Below are positions 53,194-61,756 of a stretch of DNA of 64,000 bases, one piece after another (position 1 is the first letter of the stretch; each line of letters opens with the position of its first letter). The notes beneath the pieces were generated by a model. It was not told the DNA's origin, did no database searches, and saw only the letters and a list, made by a program, of their open reading frames with translations. The stretch spans positions 1,426,001 through 1,490,000 of the forward strand of contig OZ245010.1 of the NCBI GenBank assembly GCA_965223735.1, in the 5' to 3' direction. The position numbers were made by a program, and so were the translations under genes. The DNA is from CAYFZO01 sp965223735. GTDB taxonomy: Bacteria; Pseudomonadota; Gammaproteobacteria; Poriferisulfidales; Oxydemutatoraceae.

Positions 53194-53241
53194 TGGAACC
53201 CCGCCGACGAGGCCGATCTGCTAAATGCCCATGAAATTCTG

Positions 53242-53907
53242 ATGGCCGACCTGCTGGATGCACTAGGGCACTACCGCCGAGGCAAGGTGGCAGTGGTGGG
53301 GCAAGGCGAGATACACCACGTCGGCCCGCCCGCCGGGCGTGTACCAAAACTCATGTCCGACCTGTTGGCATGGCTGAGCGACACCGACGCACATCCACTA
53401 ATCGCCGGCTCAGTATTCCATTATGAATTTGAGTTCATTCATCCCTTTGCGGATGGCAACGGACGGATGGGACGGCTCTGGCAGACCTTGATCCTGACCC
53501 GCTGGAAAGCCCTGTTCGCCCACGTCCCCGTAGAAAGCCTGGTTCATGCCAGCCAAAGCAACTACTACAACGCCATCAGACAGAGTTCCGCAAAAGGCGA
53601 GAGCACCCCGTTCATCAGCTTTATGCTGGAAACCATTCTTGAAGCCATCCGGATCCCCCAGACAGGCGACCAGGTAAGCGACCAGGTAGCGCGGCTCCTC
53701 GCCGCGTTGCGGAAAGGCCCGAAAACCGCCGCCGAACTTATGGCGAAAATGGATCTGTCGCACCGTCCGACATTTCGCAAAAACTACATTCACCCGGCGG
53801 TGGCCGCAGGGCTGGTTGATATGACCCATCCTGAATCACCCACGGCCAAAAACCAAAAGTATCGGCTTACCGCACGCGGACGGGAGGTGCGCAGCAAAAG
53901 GTTATGA
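53242..53907 (+). CDS. Fic domain core and C-terminal winged helix (after in-frame stop)
   Basis: From an ATG at 53242 the frame encodes 221 residues with the intact catalytic motif HPFADGNGRMGR. The preceding FHYEFEFI flap region and a C-terminal helix-turn-helix (LLAALRKGPKTAAELMAKMD) are also present. Fic enzymes transfer AMP or related groups onto target proteins. If translation restarts here, the product lacks the inhibitory helix encoded upstream, which would give an unregulated enzyme. Alternatively the gene is simply dead. The coding sequence from 53194 to 53241 (WNPADEADLLNAHEILMADL) is conserved Fic sequence, showing that the break is recent. Confidence 0.75.
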   Translation: MADLLDALGHYRRGKVAVVGQGEIHHVGPPAGRVPKLMSDLLAWLSDTDAHPLIAGSVFHYEFEFIHPFADGNGRMGRLWQTLILTRWKALFAHVPVESLVHASQSNYYNAIRQSSAKGESTPFISFMLETILEAIRIPQTGDQVSDQVARLLAALRKGPKTAAELMAKMDLSHRPTFRKNYIHPAVAAGLVDMTHPESPTAKNQKYRLTARGREVRSKRL

Positions 53908-54040
53908 ACGCGTACAAAAATCAGAGATCCTCAAGCGTCTGAGAAAGCCCCCCAATACCTGATCTTCGTCACCGGACCGCGCCAGACCAGCAAGACCACA
54001 CTTGCCCGCCAGATTCTGGTGCAAATAGAGGATTTATAAT
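53904..54040 (+). pseudogene. 5' remnant of another DUF4143-type ATPase
   Basis: Directly after the Fic stop, YERVQKSEILKRL appears, then in the next frame QYLIFVTGPRQTSKTTLARQ, ending at a TAA. It closely follows the start of the ATPase at 52881 (YERAQKSEILERL, KYLIFVTGPRQTGKTTLVRQ). One frameshift, a Gly-to-Ser change in the Walker A and early termination make it non-functional. Confidence 0.75.
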
Positions 54041-54351
54041 TTTTACGATCCTCTGCCCTTCTCTTATTCCATGTGCTGGTCGTGATCGTGACGAGCGTCG
54101 CCGGCATTCACCTGTGGCGCGAAGCATCCAACCGGTGAAGCCGAAACCTGTGCGGGTGCCTTTCCACATCACCCGGCAGGGCGCACGGCCGCCCGTGCGC
54201 CCCCATTGCCATTCCGCACGCGGGCCGGGAACGAGGACCGGCGGATCAGATGATGGGCGGGAAGACCCTTTCCGCGGTGATGGTGTATGGCGGGTTTTCG
54301 CTCACACTCTTAACCCCTCAACGGTCTCGACGGGCTCAGGTCGCACCACGG
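54041..54351. other. Intergenic stretch, no feature recognised
   Basis: I see no supportable gene or structured element in these 311 bases between the ATPase remnant and the hemL stop. Confidence 0.45.
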
Positions 54352-55632
54352 TCACCCGCCCATCGCCTGCCCGGCCGCCGCCGTTGTCTCGGCAATGTCC
54401 TCCGTCGTGTGCGCCGCCGACACGAACCCCGCTTCAAACGGGGACGGTGCGAGGTACACGCCGCGTTTGAGCATCGCGCGGTGAAACCGCGAGAAGCGTT
54501 CGCCGTCGGCGGCTTTGACCTGCCCGAAAGTGCGCACCGGCCCGCGGGTGAAGAACAGGCCGAACATCCCGCCCAGGTGATCGCAATAAAAAGGGAGGCC
54601 GTGCTTGTCGGCGGCGCGCGACAGGCCGGCGCACAACGCGGCGGTTTGTTCCGACAAGGTGTCGTGGAAGCCGGGCGCTTCGACGGTCTCCAGCGTTTTC
54701 AGTCCGACGCTCATCGCCACCGGGTTGCCCGACAGCGTGCCGGCCTGATACACCGGCCCCTCCGGCGCCAGCGCGGACATCACTTCGCGGCGTCCGCCGA
54801 ACGCGCCGATCGGCATGCCGCCGCCGATGACTTTGCCGAGCGTCGTCAGGTCGGGGCGGATGCCGTACAACGATTGTGCGCCGCCGAGCGCGACACGGAA
54901 GCCGGTCATCACTTCATCAAAGATCAGCAGGCTGCCGGCGTCATCGCACAGCCTGTGCAGCGTCTGTAAAAAATCGGCGTCGCCCGGCACGAAACCCATG
55001 TTGCCCGCGACCGGCTCGACGATCACGCACGCGATTTCCTTGCCCCAGCGCTCAAAAGCCCGCCCGACCTGTGCGCTGTCGTTGTAGTCGAGCACCAATG
55101 TGTCGGCGGCGGCGGCGGCGGGCACCCCGGGCGAGCCGGGAATGGCGCAGGTAAGTACACCCGACCCCGCGCCCGCGAGCAGGCTGTCGGCGTGGCCGTG
55201 GTAACAGCCGTCAAACTTGATGACCTTGTCGCGTCCGGTGTAGCCGCGCGCGAGACGGATCGCGCTCATGGTCGCTTCGGTGCCCGAGTTGACCATGCGC
55301 ACCATCTCTATCGAGGGCATCAACTCGCGGATCTTGTCGGCGAGGCGGATCTCGATCTCGGTCGGCGCGCCGAAACTCAGGCCGTGTTGGAGTGCGTCCG
55401 CCGCCGCCTGAACGATGTCGGCGTGTGCGTGTCCGAGGATCAGCGGCCCCCACGAGCCGACGTAGTCAATGTAGGTGTTGCCGTCGGCGTCGTACAGCCG
55501 CGCCCCCCGGCCCCTGACGATGAACGGGGGGGTGCCGCCGACGCCCTTGAACGCGCGCACCGGCGAGTTCACTCCGCCCGGGATCACGTCGCGGGCGCTG
55601 GCGTAGAGGGCTTCGGATTTTCGGAATTTCAT
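54352..55632 (-). CDS. hemL: Glutamate-1-semialdehyde 2,1-aminomutase
   Basis: A 426-residue PLP enzyme making 5-aminolevulinate in the C5 haem pathway. It begins SEALYASARDVIPGGVNSPVRAF, has MVNSGTEATMSAIRLARG and FDEVMTGFRVALGGAQ, and the PLP Lys lies in LGKVIGGGMPIGAFGG. The length is standard. It is divergent from nqrA. Confidence 0.97.
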   Translation of the reverse strand: MKFRKSEALYASARDVIPGGVNSPVRAFKGVGGTPPFIVRGRGARLYDADGNTYIDYVGSWGPLILGHAHADIVQAAADALQHGLSFGAPTEIEIRLADKIRELMPSIEMVRMVNSGTEATMSAIRLARGYTGRDKVIKFDGCYHGHADSLLAGAGSGVLTCAIPGSPGVPAAAAADTLVLDYNDSAQVGRAFERWGKEIACVIVEPVAGNMGFVPGDADFLQTLHRLCDDAGSLLIFDEVMTGFRVALGGAQSLYGIRPDLTTLGKVIGGGMPIGAFGGRREVMSALAPEGPVYQAGTLSGNPVAMSVGLKTLETVEAPGFHDTLSEQTAALCAGLSRAADKHGLPFYCDHLGGMFGLFFTRGPVRTFGQVKAADGERFSRFHRAMLKRGVYLAPSPFEAGFVSAAHTTEDIAETTAAAGQAMGG

Positions 55633-55807
55633 TTTCGGGGATTGAAAATAAGGGAATTATATACGTCAGCCGCTGAAATCCGGCTTGCCGAACGGCGGTG
55701 CCTTGCCTGTTGTCAGCGATCGCAAAACGGCGGCCACCTCGCCTGCGGTGAAGCGGAAAGTGAACTGGCGCGGTTGGTATAAAATCAGCGTGCGCCGTTT
55801 CATTTCA

Positions 55808-57151
55808 ATGCACATCAACCTCAAAAAAGGCTTGGATATTCCGATCTCGGGGCGTCCGGAGCAGTCGGTGATAGAGAAGGCCCGGCCTGTATCGCGGGTG
55901 GCGCTGGTCGCGCACGAGTATCACGGGCTCAAGCCCGGTATGCACGTCAGCGAGGGCGACGCGGTCGCGGCGGGGCAGACGCTGTTTGTTGACCGGCGCC
56001 ATTCGCAGGTGTGTTACACGTCGCCGGCGTCGGGCACGGTCGAGGCGATCAATCGCGGTGAAAGGCGCGTGTTGCAGTCCGTTGTGATTCGCGTTGAAGG
56101 CGAGCGCAATGAGCAGTTCGAGTGCTGGGATCCGGACGACATCAGAACGCGCGCGCGCGCAGACGTGATCGCGCAACTGCTCAAAAGCGGATTATGGACA
56201 GCGATCAGAACGCGGCCGTACAGCAAAACGCCACCTCCCGAAAGTGTGCCGCATTCCATCTTCGTCAATGCCGCGGACACGCGCCCGCTGGCACCCGACC
56301 CGGAACTGATCATCAGGAGGTCGTCCGGATTGTTCGAGACGGGGATGCAGGTGGTGCGCCGTCTCACTCGTGGCAAGGTGTTCTTATGTACCGGCGGCGA
56401 CATGCAGTCGCCGGACGGTGATTTTGACGTCGCCGCGTTTTCGGGGCCGCACCCGGCGGGGCTTGCCGGGACGCACATTCATTTTCTCGACCCGGTCGGG
56501 GAGAGCAAGACCGTTTGGGTAATCGGCTATCAGGACGTGATTGCTTTTGGCACGTTGTTCCTCGAGGGCGTGTATCCGACGCAGCGCGTGGTGTCGCTCG
56601 CGGGGCCGGTGGTCAACCGCCCGCGCTTGTTGCAAACCCGCGTCGGCGCTTCGGTCAGCGAGTTGTGCGAGAACGAACTCTCGGTCGGCGGCGGCCATCG
56701 TCTGGTCGTCGGCTCGGTGCTCGACGGCTACAAGGCCGACGGGTGGTCGGATTTCCTCGGGCGTTTCACGTTGCAGGTCACGGCGTTGAAGGAGCGCGGC
56801 GAGCGGCGCACGTTCGGCTGGCTGCGTCCGGGCTTTGACTTGTTTTCCGCCAGCCGCGCGGTTTTCTCCAATCTGCTCAGGCGGCGCGCGTTTGATATGA
56901 CCTGTATGCAGAACGGCAGTCCGCGCGCACTGGTGCCGGTCAGTATTTACGAACGGGTGTTGCCGCTCGACCTGCTGCCGACGCCGCTGCTGAAATCCCT
57001 GCTGGTGATGGATACCGAGATGGCGCAGAAACTCGGCTGTCTCGAACTCGACGAAGAGGATCTCGCACTGTGTTCCTACGTCTGTCCGGGCAAGCACGAG
57101 TTCGGCCCGATCCTGCGCGCAAACCTGGAACGCATAGAGAAGGATGGGTGA
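55808..57151 (+). CDS. nqrA: Na+-translocating NADH:quinone reductase subunit A
   Basis: A 447-residue subunit of the sodium pump. It starts HINLKKGLDIPISGRPEQ and has the lipoyl-like segment HVSEGDAVAAGQTLFVDRRH and the quinone-site region DMTCMQNGSPRALVPVSIYE. I chose the ATG at 55808; the frame is open upstream to 55685, but that part has no family match. It is the first gene of nqrABCDEF-apbE. Confidence 0.95.
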   Translation: MHINLKKGLDIPISGRPEQSVIEKARPVSRVALVAHEYHGLKPGMHVSEGDAVAAGQTLFVDRRHSQVCYTSPASGTVEAINRGERRVLQSVVIRVEGERNEQFECWDPDDIRTRARADVIAQLLKSGLWTAIRTRPYSKTPPPESVPHSIFVNAADTRPLAPDPELIIRRSSGLFETGMQVVRRLTRGKVFLCTGGDMQSPDGDFDVAAFSGPHPAGLAGTHIHFLDPVGESKTVWVIGYQDVIAFGTLFLEGVYPTQRVVSLAGPVVNRPRLLQTRVGASVSELCENELSVGGGHRLVVGSVLDGYKADGWSDFLGRFTLQVTALKERGERRTFGWLRPGFDLFSASRAVFSNLLRRRAFDMTCMQNGSPRALVPVSIYERVLPLDLLPTPLLKSLLVMDTEMAQKLGCLELDEEDLALCSYVCPGKHEFGPILRANLERIEKDG

Positions 57152-57159
57152 GCGCAGCC

Positions 57160-58383
57160 ATGTCTGAACATCGTTTCATCCAGAAACTTGCGCATCACTT
57201 CGAGCGCGACGGGCGCTGGAGCAAGTTTTACCCGCTGTACGAGATGATCGACACTTTTGTCTATTGGACCGATGCGGTGACCGCACGCGCGCCGCACGTG
57301 CGCGACGCGCTCGATATCAAGCGCGTGATGTCCTACGTCGTGCTCGCGACGGTCCCGTGCGTGCTGATGTCGTGGTTCAACAGCGGTTATCAGATCAACG
57401 CGGCGATGGCGGCGGCCGGTATGGAGTCGCTGCCCGGCTGGCGCGGCACGCTGACCGCGTGGTTCGGCATCTCGCACGACCCCGGCAGCGTCGCCGCGTG
57501 TATGTGGTTGGGCTTCTGGTGCTTTCTGCCGATCTATGTCGTGACCGTCGTTGCCGGCGGTCTGTGGGAAGCGCTGTTTGCGGTGGTCAGAAGGCACGAG
57601 GTCAACGAGGGCTTTCTGGTGACTTCAATCCTGTACACATTGGCGCTGCCGCCCGACATGCCGCTGTGGATGGTGGCGCTCGGTATCAGTTTCGGCGTGG
57701 TCATCGGCAAGGAAGTGTTTGGCGGCACCGGCAAGAACTTCCTGAATCCGGCGCTGGTCGGTCGCGCTTTTTTGTATTTCGCCTACCCCGCGTTCATGTC
57801 GGGCGACACGGTGTGGGTTGCGCTCGACGGTTACAGCGGCGCGACGCCGCTTGGCGCCGCCGCCGCTGGCGGCATGGCGGAGGTGCTCGACGCGGGTTAC
57901 GACTGGTGGCGGGCGTTTTGGGGCATCCTGCCCGGCTCGCTCGGCGAAACCTCGACCGTCGCCTGTCTGCTCGGCGGCGCTTTTCTGGTGTACACGCGCA
58001 TCGCTTCATGGCGTATCATCGCCGGCGTGTTTTTCGGCATGGTGGCGACCGTGTTGCTGCTCAACTGGATCGGCAGCGACACCAACCCGATGTTCGCAAT
58101 GCCTTGGTACTGGCATCTCGCCGTCGGCGGCTTTGCCTTCGGCATGGTGTTCATGGCGACCGAGCCGGTGACCGCGGCGAATACCGACGCCGGGCGCTGG
58201 ATCTTCGGCCTGCTGATCGGTTTCATGGCGGTGATGATCCGCGTGCTCAACCCGGCTTTTCCCGAGGGCATGATGCTGGCCATCCTGTTCGGCAATATTT
58301 TTGCGCCGGTGATAGATTATCTGGTCATCAAGGCCAATATTCGCCGCCGCGAGAGGCGTTGCGCCGTGGGTGAACCGTCGTGA
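57160..58383 (+). CDS. nqrB: Na+-NQR subunit B
   Basis: A membrane subunit of about 407 residues with some ten helices. FMN is attached covalently to the Thr of the SGAT motif, here in LDGYSGATPLGAAA. EVFGGTGKNFLNPALVGRAF and FMATEPVTAANTDAGRW are family marks. The ATG at 57160 (MSEHRFIQKLAHHFERDG) lies 8 bp after nqrA. It overlaps nqrC by 4 bp. Confidence 0.96.
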   Translation: MSEHRFIQKLAHHFERDGRWSKFYPLYEMIDTFVYWTDAVTARAPHVRDALDIKRVMSYVVLATVPCVLMSWFNSGYQINAAMAAAGMESLPGWRGTLTAWFGISHDPGSVAACMWLGFWCFLPIYVVTVVAGGLWEALFAVVRRHEVNEGFLVTSILYTLALPPDMPLWMVALGISFGVVIGKEVFGGTGKNFLNPALVGRAFLYFAYPAFMSGDTVWVALDGYSGATPLGAAAAGGMAEVLDAGYDWWRAFWGILPGSLGETSTVACLLGGAFLVYTRIASWRIIAGVFFGMVATVLLLNWIGSDTNPMFAMPWYWHLAVGGFAFGMVFMATEPVTAANTDAGRWIFGLLIGFMAVMIRVLNPAFPEGMMLAILFGNIFAPVIDYLVIKANIRRRERRCAVGEPS

Positions 58384-59150
58384 ACAATGACTCCATCAAA
58401 AAGACGCTGATTGTCACCGTGCTGCTGTGTCTGGTGTGCTCGGTCGTGGTCTCGACCGCGGCGGTCGGCCTCAAGTCGAAGCAGGCGTTCAACCGTGAAC
58501 TCGACATGCGCATGAACCTTCTTGAGGTGGCCGGTCTTTACCGTCCAGACGGATCCGTCGAGCGGCTGTTTGAAAACATCGAGCCGCGCGTCATCAATCT
58601 CGCCGACGGCCGTTTCATCGACACCGACCCCGCAAAGTTTGACATGCGCCGCGCCGCGCGCGACCCCGATCAGAGCGTCGCGCTTTCGCCCGCCGAGGAC
58701 ACTGCACGCATCAATCGTCGTCCTCACCGCGCCGTCGTTTATCTGGTCAGGCGCGACGACCGGCTCGATAAAATCATCCTGCCGGTCAGCGGCTACGGCC
58801 TGTGGTCAACGCTGCACGGTTTTCTTGCACTCGAGGAGGACGGTAAGACCGTCTATGGCTTGCAGTTCTACGAGCACCGCGAGACTCCCGGCCTCGGCGG
58901 GGAGGTGGATAACCCCGGATGGCGGCAACTGTGGCGCGGCAAGCGACTGTACGGCGACGGTGATTACCCGCATCTCGAGGTGATCAAGGGCAAGGTTTCC
59001 GCCGCTGACCCCAAAGCGCACTACAAGGTGGACGGCCTGTCGGGCGCGACGCTGACCAGCCGCGGGGTGACGAACATGATCCGTTTCTGGGCCGGGCGTT
59101 CGGGTTACCGCCCGTTCCTGAGACGGGTCGGCAACGGCGAAGTGTCGTGA
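58380..59150 (+). CDS. nqrC: Na+-NQR subunit C
   Basis: A 256-residue subunit with an N-terminal membrane helix (TLIVTVLLCLVCSVVVSTAA) and the covalent FMN motif in VDGLSGATLTSRGVTNM. It starts at a GTG overlapping nqrB. The last 25 or so codons have been duplicated into the nqrC-nqrD spacer. Confidence 0.96.
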   Translation: MNNDSIKKTLIVTVLLCLVCSVVVSTAAVGLKSKQAFNRELDMRMNLLEVAGLYRPDGSVERLFENIEPRVINLADGRFIDTDPAKFDMRRAARDPDQSVALSPAEDTARINRRPHRAVVYLVRRDDRLDKIILPVSGYGLWSTLHGFLALEEDGKTVYGLQFYEHRETPGLGGEVDNPGWRQLWRGKRLYGDGDYPHLEVIKGKVSAADPKAHYKVDGLSGATLTSRGVTNMIRFWAGRSGYRPFLRRVGNGEVS

Positions 59151-59266
59151 GGACGTCTCGGAGAAGTTGCGGAGCAAGTAATATAATTCGTTTTTGGGCC
59201 GGATGCGCCGGTTGCCGCCCGTTCCCGGAACCGGTCGGCGGCGGAGTGTCGTGAGGGCACCTCAAG
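59076..59266. repeat. Tandem duplication of the nqrC 3' end
   Basis: ATGATCCGTTTCTGGGCCGG through GTGTCGTGAGG (59076-59152) is repeated as ATAATTCGTTTTTGGGCCGG through GTGTCGTGAGG (59183-59256), 104-107 bp later. The second copy leads straight into the nqrD start and may supply its ribosome-site region. Confidence 0.75.
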
Positions 59267-59920
59267 ATGGAAAGCAAAAAAAAAGCGCTGCTTGATCCGT
59301 TGATCGACAATAACCCGATCACGTTGCAGATTCTCGGCATCTGTTCGGCGCTCGCGGTGACCACGACGTTGAGCGCGTCGCTGATCATGTGCGTCGCGCT
59401 GACCGCCGTGCTCGCGCTGTCGAACGCCTCGATCAGCATGATCCGCCACCATGTGCCGACGAGCATCCGCATCATCGTGCAGATGACCATTGTCGCGTCG
59501 CTGGTGATCGTGGTGGACCAGATCCTGAAAGCCTATGTTTATGAGATCAGCAAGACGCTGTCGGTGTTCGTCGGCCTGATCATCACCAACTGCATCGTGC
59601 TCGGGCGCGCCGAAGCGTACGCGATGAAGAATCCGGCGGGCATGAGTTTTCTCGACGGCCTCGGCAACGGTTTCGGTTACAGCCTGGTGCTGCTCGTCGT
59701 CGGCGTGATCCGCGAACTGTTCGGCTCAGGCACTTTGTTCGGCTACACGGTCCTGCCGCTGACCACCGACGGCGGCTGGTATCAGGCGAACGGCCTGTTG
59801 CTGTTGCCGCCGAGCGCGTTCTTTATCATCGGCCTGATGATCTGGGTAATCCGCTCCGCCAAGACCGGGCAGGTCGAGGAACCCGAGTTCCGTATTCACG
59901 CCGTGGCCGAGAGGGCGTAG
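59267..59920 (+). CDS. nqrD: Na+-NQR subunit D
   Basis: A 217-residue membrane subunit with six predicted helices. Signature segments are LDPLIDNNPITLQILGICSAL, GLIITNCIVLGRAEAYAMKN and LDGLGNGFGYSLVLLVVG. With NqrE it holds an intramembrane Fe-S centre; the conserved Cys are in LGICSAL and TNCIVLGRAE. It precedes nqrE by 2 bp. Confidence 0.96.
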   Translation: MESKKKALLDPLIDNNPITLQILGICSALAVTTTLSASLIMCVALTAVLALSNASISMIRHHVPTSIRIIVQMTIVASLVIVVDQILKAYVYEISKTLSVFVGLIITNCIVLGRAEAYAMKNPAGMSFLDGLGNGFGYSLVLLVVGVIRELFGSGTLFGYTVLPLTTDGGWYQANGLLLLPPSAFFIIGLMIWVIRSAKTGQVEEPEFRIHAVAERA

Positions 59921-59922
59921 CG

Positions 59923-60531
59923 ATGGAAGCGTATGCCAGCCTGCTGATCCGTGCGGTGTTCGTCGAGAACCTTGCGCTCGCCTTTTTCCTCGGGATGTGC
60001 ACCTTCCTCGCGATCTCAAAGAAGATGGAGAACGCCGTTGGTCTCGGCATCGCGGTCATCGTCGTGCAGACGCTGACCGTGCCCGCGAACAACCTGATCT
60101 ACCAGTATCTGTTGAAGGACGGCGCGCTCGCCTGGGCCGGGCTGCCGGAGGTGAACCTGTCCTTCCTCGGGTTGCTGAGCTATATCGGCGTGATCGCCGC
60201 GATCGTGCAGATCCTCGAGATGACGCTCGACCGTTTCTTTCCGGCTTTGTACAACGCGCTCGGGATTTTTCTGCCGCTGATCACTGTCAACTGCGCGATT
60301 CTCGGCGGCTCGCTGTTCATGATCGAGCGCGAATACAACTTTGCCGAAAGCGTCACTTACGGTTTCGGCAGCGGTTTCGGCTGGGCGCTCGCGATCGTCG
60401 CGCTCGCCGGCGTGCGCGAAAAACTCAAGTACAGCGACGTGCCCGCCGGCCTGCAGGGACTGGGCATCACTTTCATCACCGTCGGTTTGATGTCGCTCGG
60501 CTTCATGGCTTTCTCAGGCGTGCAACTTTAA
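59923..60531 (+). CDS. nqrE: Na+-NQR subunit E
   Basis: A 202-residue membrane subunit, partner of NqrD. It shows ENLALAFFLGMCTFLAISKK, LITVNCAILGGSLFM and SVTYGFGSGFGWALAIV. The conserved cysteines for the shared Fe-S centre are in GMCTFL and VNCAIL. Confidence 0.96.
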   Translation: MEAYASLLIRAVFVENLALAFFLGMCTFLAISKKMENAVGLGIAVIVVQTLTVPANNLIYQYLLKDGALAWAGLPEVNLSFLGLLSYIGVIAAIVQILEMTLDRFFPALYNALGIFLPLITVNCAILGGSLFMIEREYNFAESVTYGFGSGFGWALAIVALAGVREKLKYSDVPAGLQGLGITFITVGLMSLGFMAFSGVQL

Positions 60532-60541
60532 GGCTCCGACA

Positions 60542-61756
60542 ATGCTCGAAGTCGGACTCGGGATCAGTTTCTTTACGCTGATCGTGCTGGTGCTGGTTTT
60601 CGTGATCCTGATCGCCAAGTCGCGGTTGGTCGCCGCCGGCAACGTCAACATCAACATCAACGGCGAAAAGGAGATCGAGGTACCGGTCGGTTCAAAGCTG
60701 CTGACCGCGCTCGCGGACAACGAACTTTTCGTGTCGTCGGCCTGCGGTGGTGGCGGCACCTGCGGGCAGTGCCGGGTCAAGATCCACTCGGGCGGCGGCG
60801 CGATCCTGCCGACCGAGACCACCTACATCACCAGGCGCGAGGCGCGCGAGGGCGACCGCCTGTCGTGCCAGGTCGCGGTCAAGCGCGACATGAAAATAGA
60901 GTTGCCGCCCGACGTGTTCGGCGCGCGCAGGTGGGAGTGCGCCGTGCGCTCGAACGACAACGTTGCAACCTTCATCAAAAACCTGGTGCTCGAACTGTCC
61001 CCCGGTGAGGACGTCGATTTCCGCGCCGGGGGTTACATCCAGATCGAGTGCATGCCGCACCACGTGAAGTTCAGCGACTTTGATATACAGCCGGAATATC
61101 GTGATGCGTGGGACAACTTCAACTTGTGGGGGCTCGAGTCGCACGTTGACGAGCCGGTGTCGCGTGCGTACTCAATGGCGAACTACCCCGACGAGAAGGG
61201 CATCATCATGTTGAACGCGCGCATCGCTACGCCGCCGATGCCGCACCTGCCGCCGGGCGCGATGTCGTCATACATCTTCAACCTCAAGCCCGGCGACAGG
61301 GTCGTGATCTCCGGCCCGTTCGGGGAGTTCTTCGCGCGCGACACCGACAACGAGATGGTTTTTGTCGGCGGCGGCGCCGGTATGGCGCCGATGCGCTCGC
61401 ACATATTCGATCAACTCCGGCGTCTCGGCAGCAAGCGCAAGATCAGTTTCTGGTACGGAGCGCGCAGCCTGCGCGAAATGTTCTTTGTCGAGGACTACGA
61501 CGGGCTCGAGAAGGAGCACGCCAACTTTTACTGGAAGATCGCCCTGTCCGATCCGCAGCCCGAAGATCACTGGACCGGCTACACCGGCTTCATCCATCAG
61601 GTGCTCTACGACAATTACCTGAAGAACCATCCGGCACCGGAAGACTGTGAATACTACATCTGCGGGCCGCCGATGATGAACGACGCGGTGATCAGGATGC
61701 TCGGCGACCTCGGCGTTGAGGAAGAACATATTCTGTTTGATGATTTCGGCGGCTAG
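60542..61756 (+). CDS. nqrF: Na+-NQR subunit F (NADH-oxidising)
   Basis: A 404-residue subunit with an N-terminal membrane helix. A ferredoxin domain carries its [2Fe-2S] cysteines in SSACGGGGTCGQCRVKI and RLSCQVAV. An FAD/NADH reductase domain follows (SRAYSMANYPDE, FVGGGAGMAPMRSHIF, YYICGPPMMNDAVIRML). It takes electrons from NADH and passes them to the other subunits. Confidence 0.97.
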   Translation: MLEVGLGISFFTLIVLVLVFVILIAKSRLVAAGNVNININGEKEIEVPVGSKLLTALADNELFVSSACGGGGTCGQCRVKIHSGGGAILPTETTYITRREAREGDRLSCQVAVKRDMKIELPPDVFGARRWECAVRSNDNVATFIKNLVLELSPGEDVDFRAGGYIQIECMPHHVKFSDFDIQPEYRDAWDNFNLWGLESHVDEPVSRAYSMANYPDEKGIIMLNARIATPPMPHLPPGAMSSYIFNLKPGDRVVISGPFGEFFARDTDNEMVFVGGGAGMAPMRSHIFDQLRRLGSKRKISFWYGARSLREMFFVEDYDGLEKEHANFYWKIALSDPQPEDHWTGYTGFIHQVLYDNYLKNHPAPEDCEYYICGPPMMNDAVIRMLGDLGVEEEHILFDDFGG

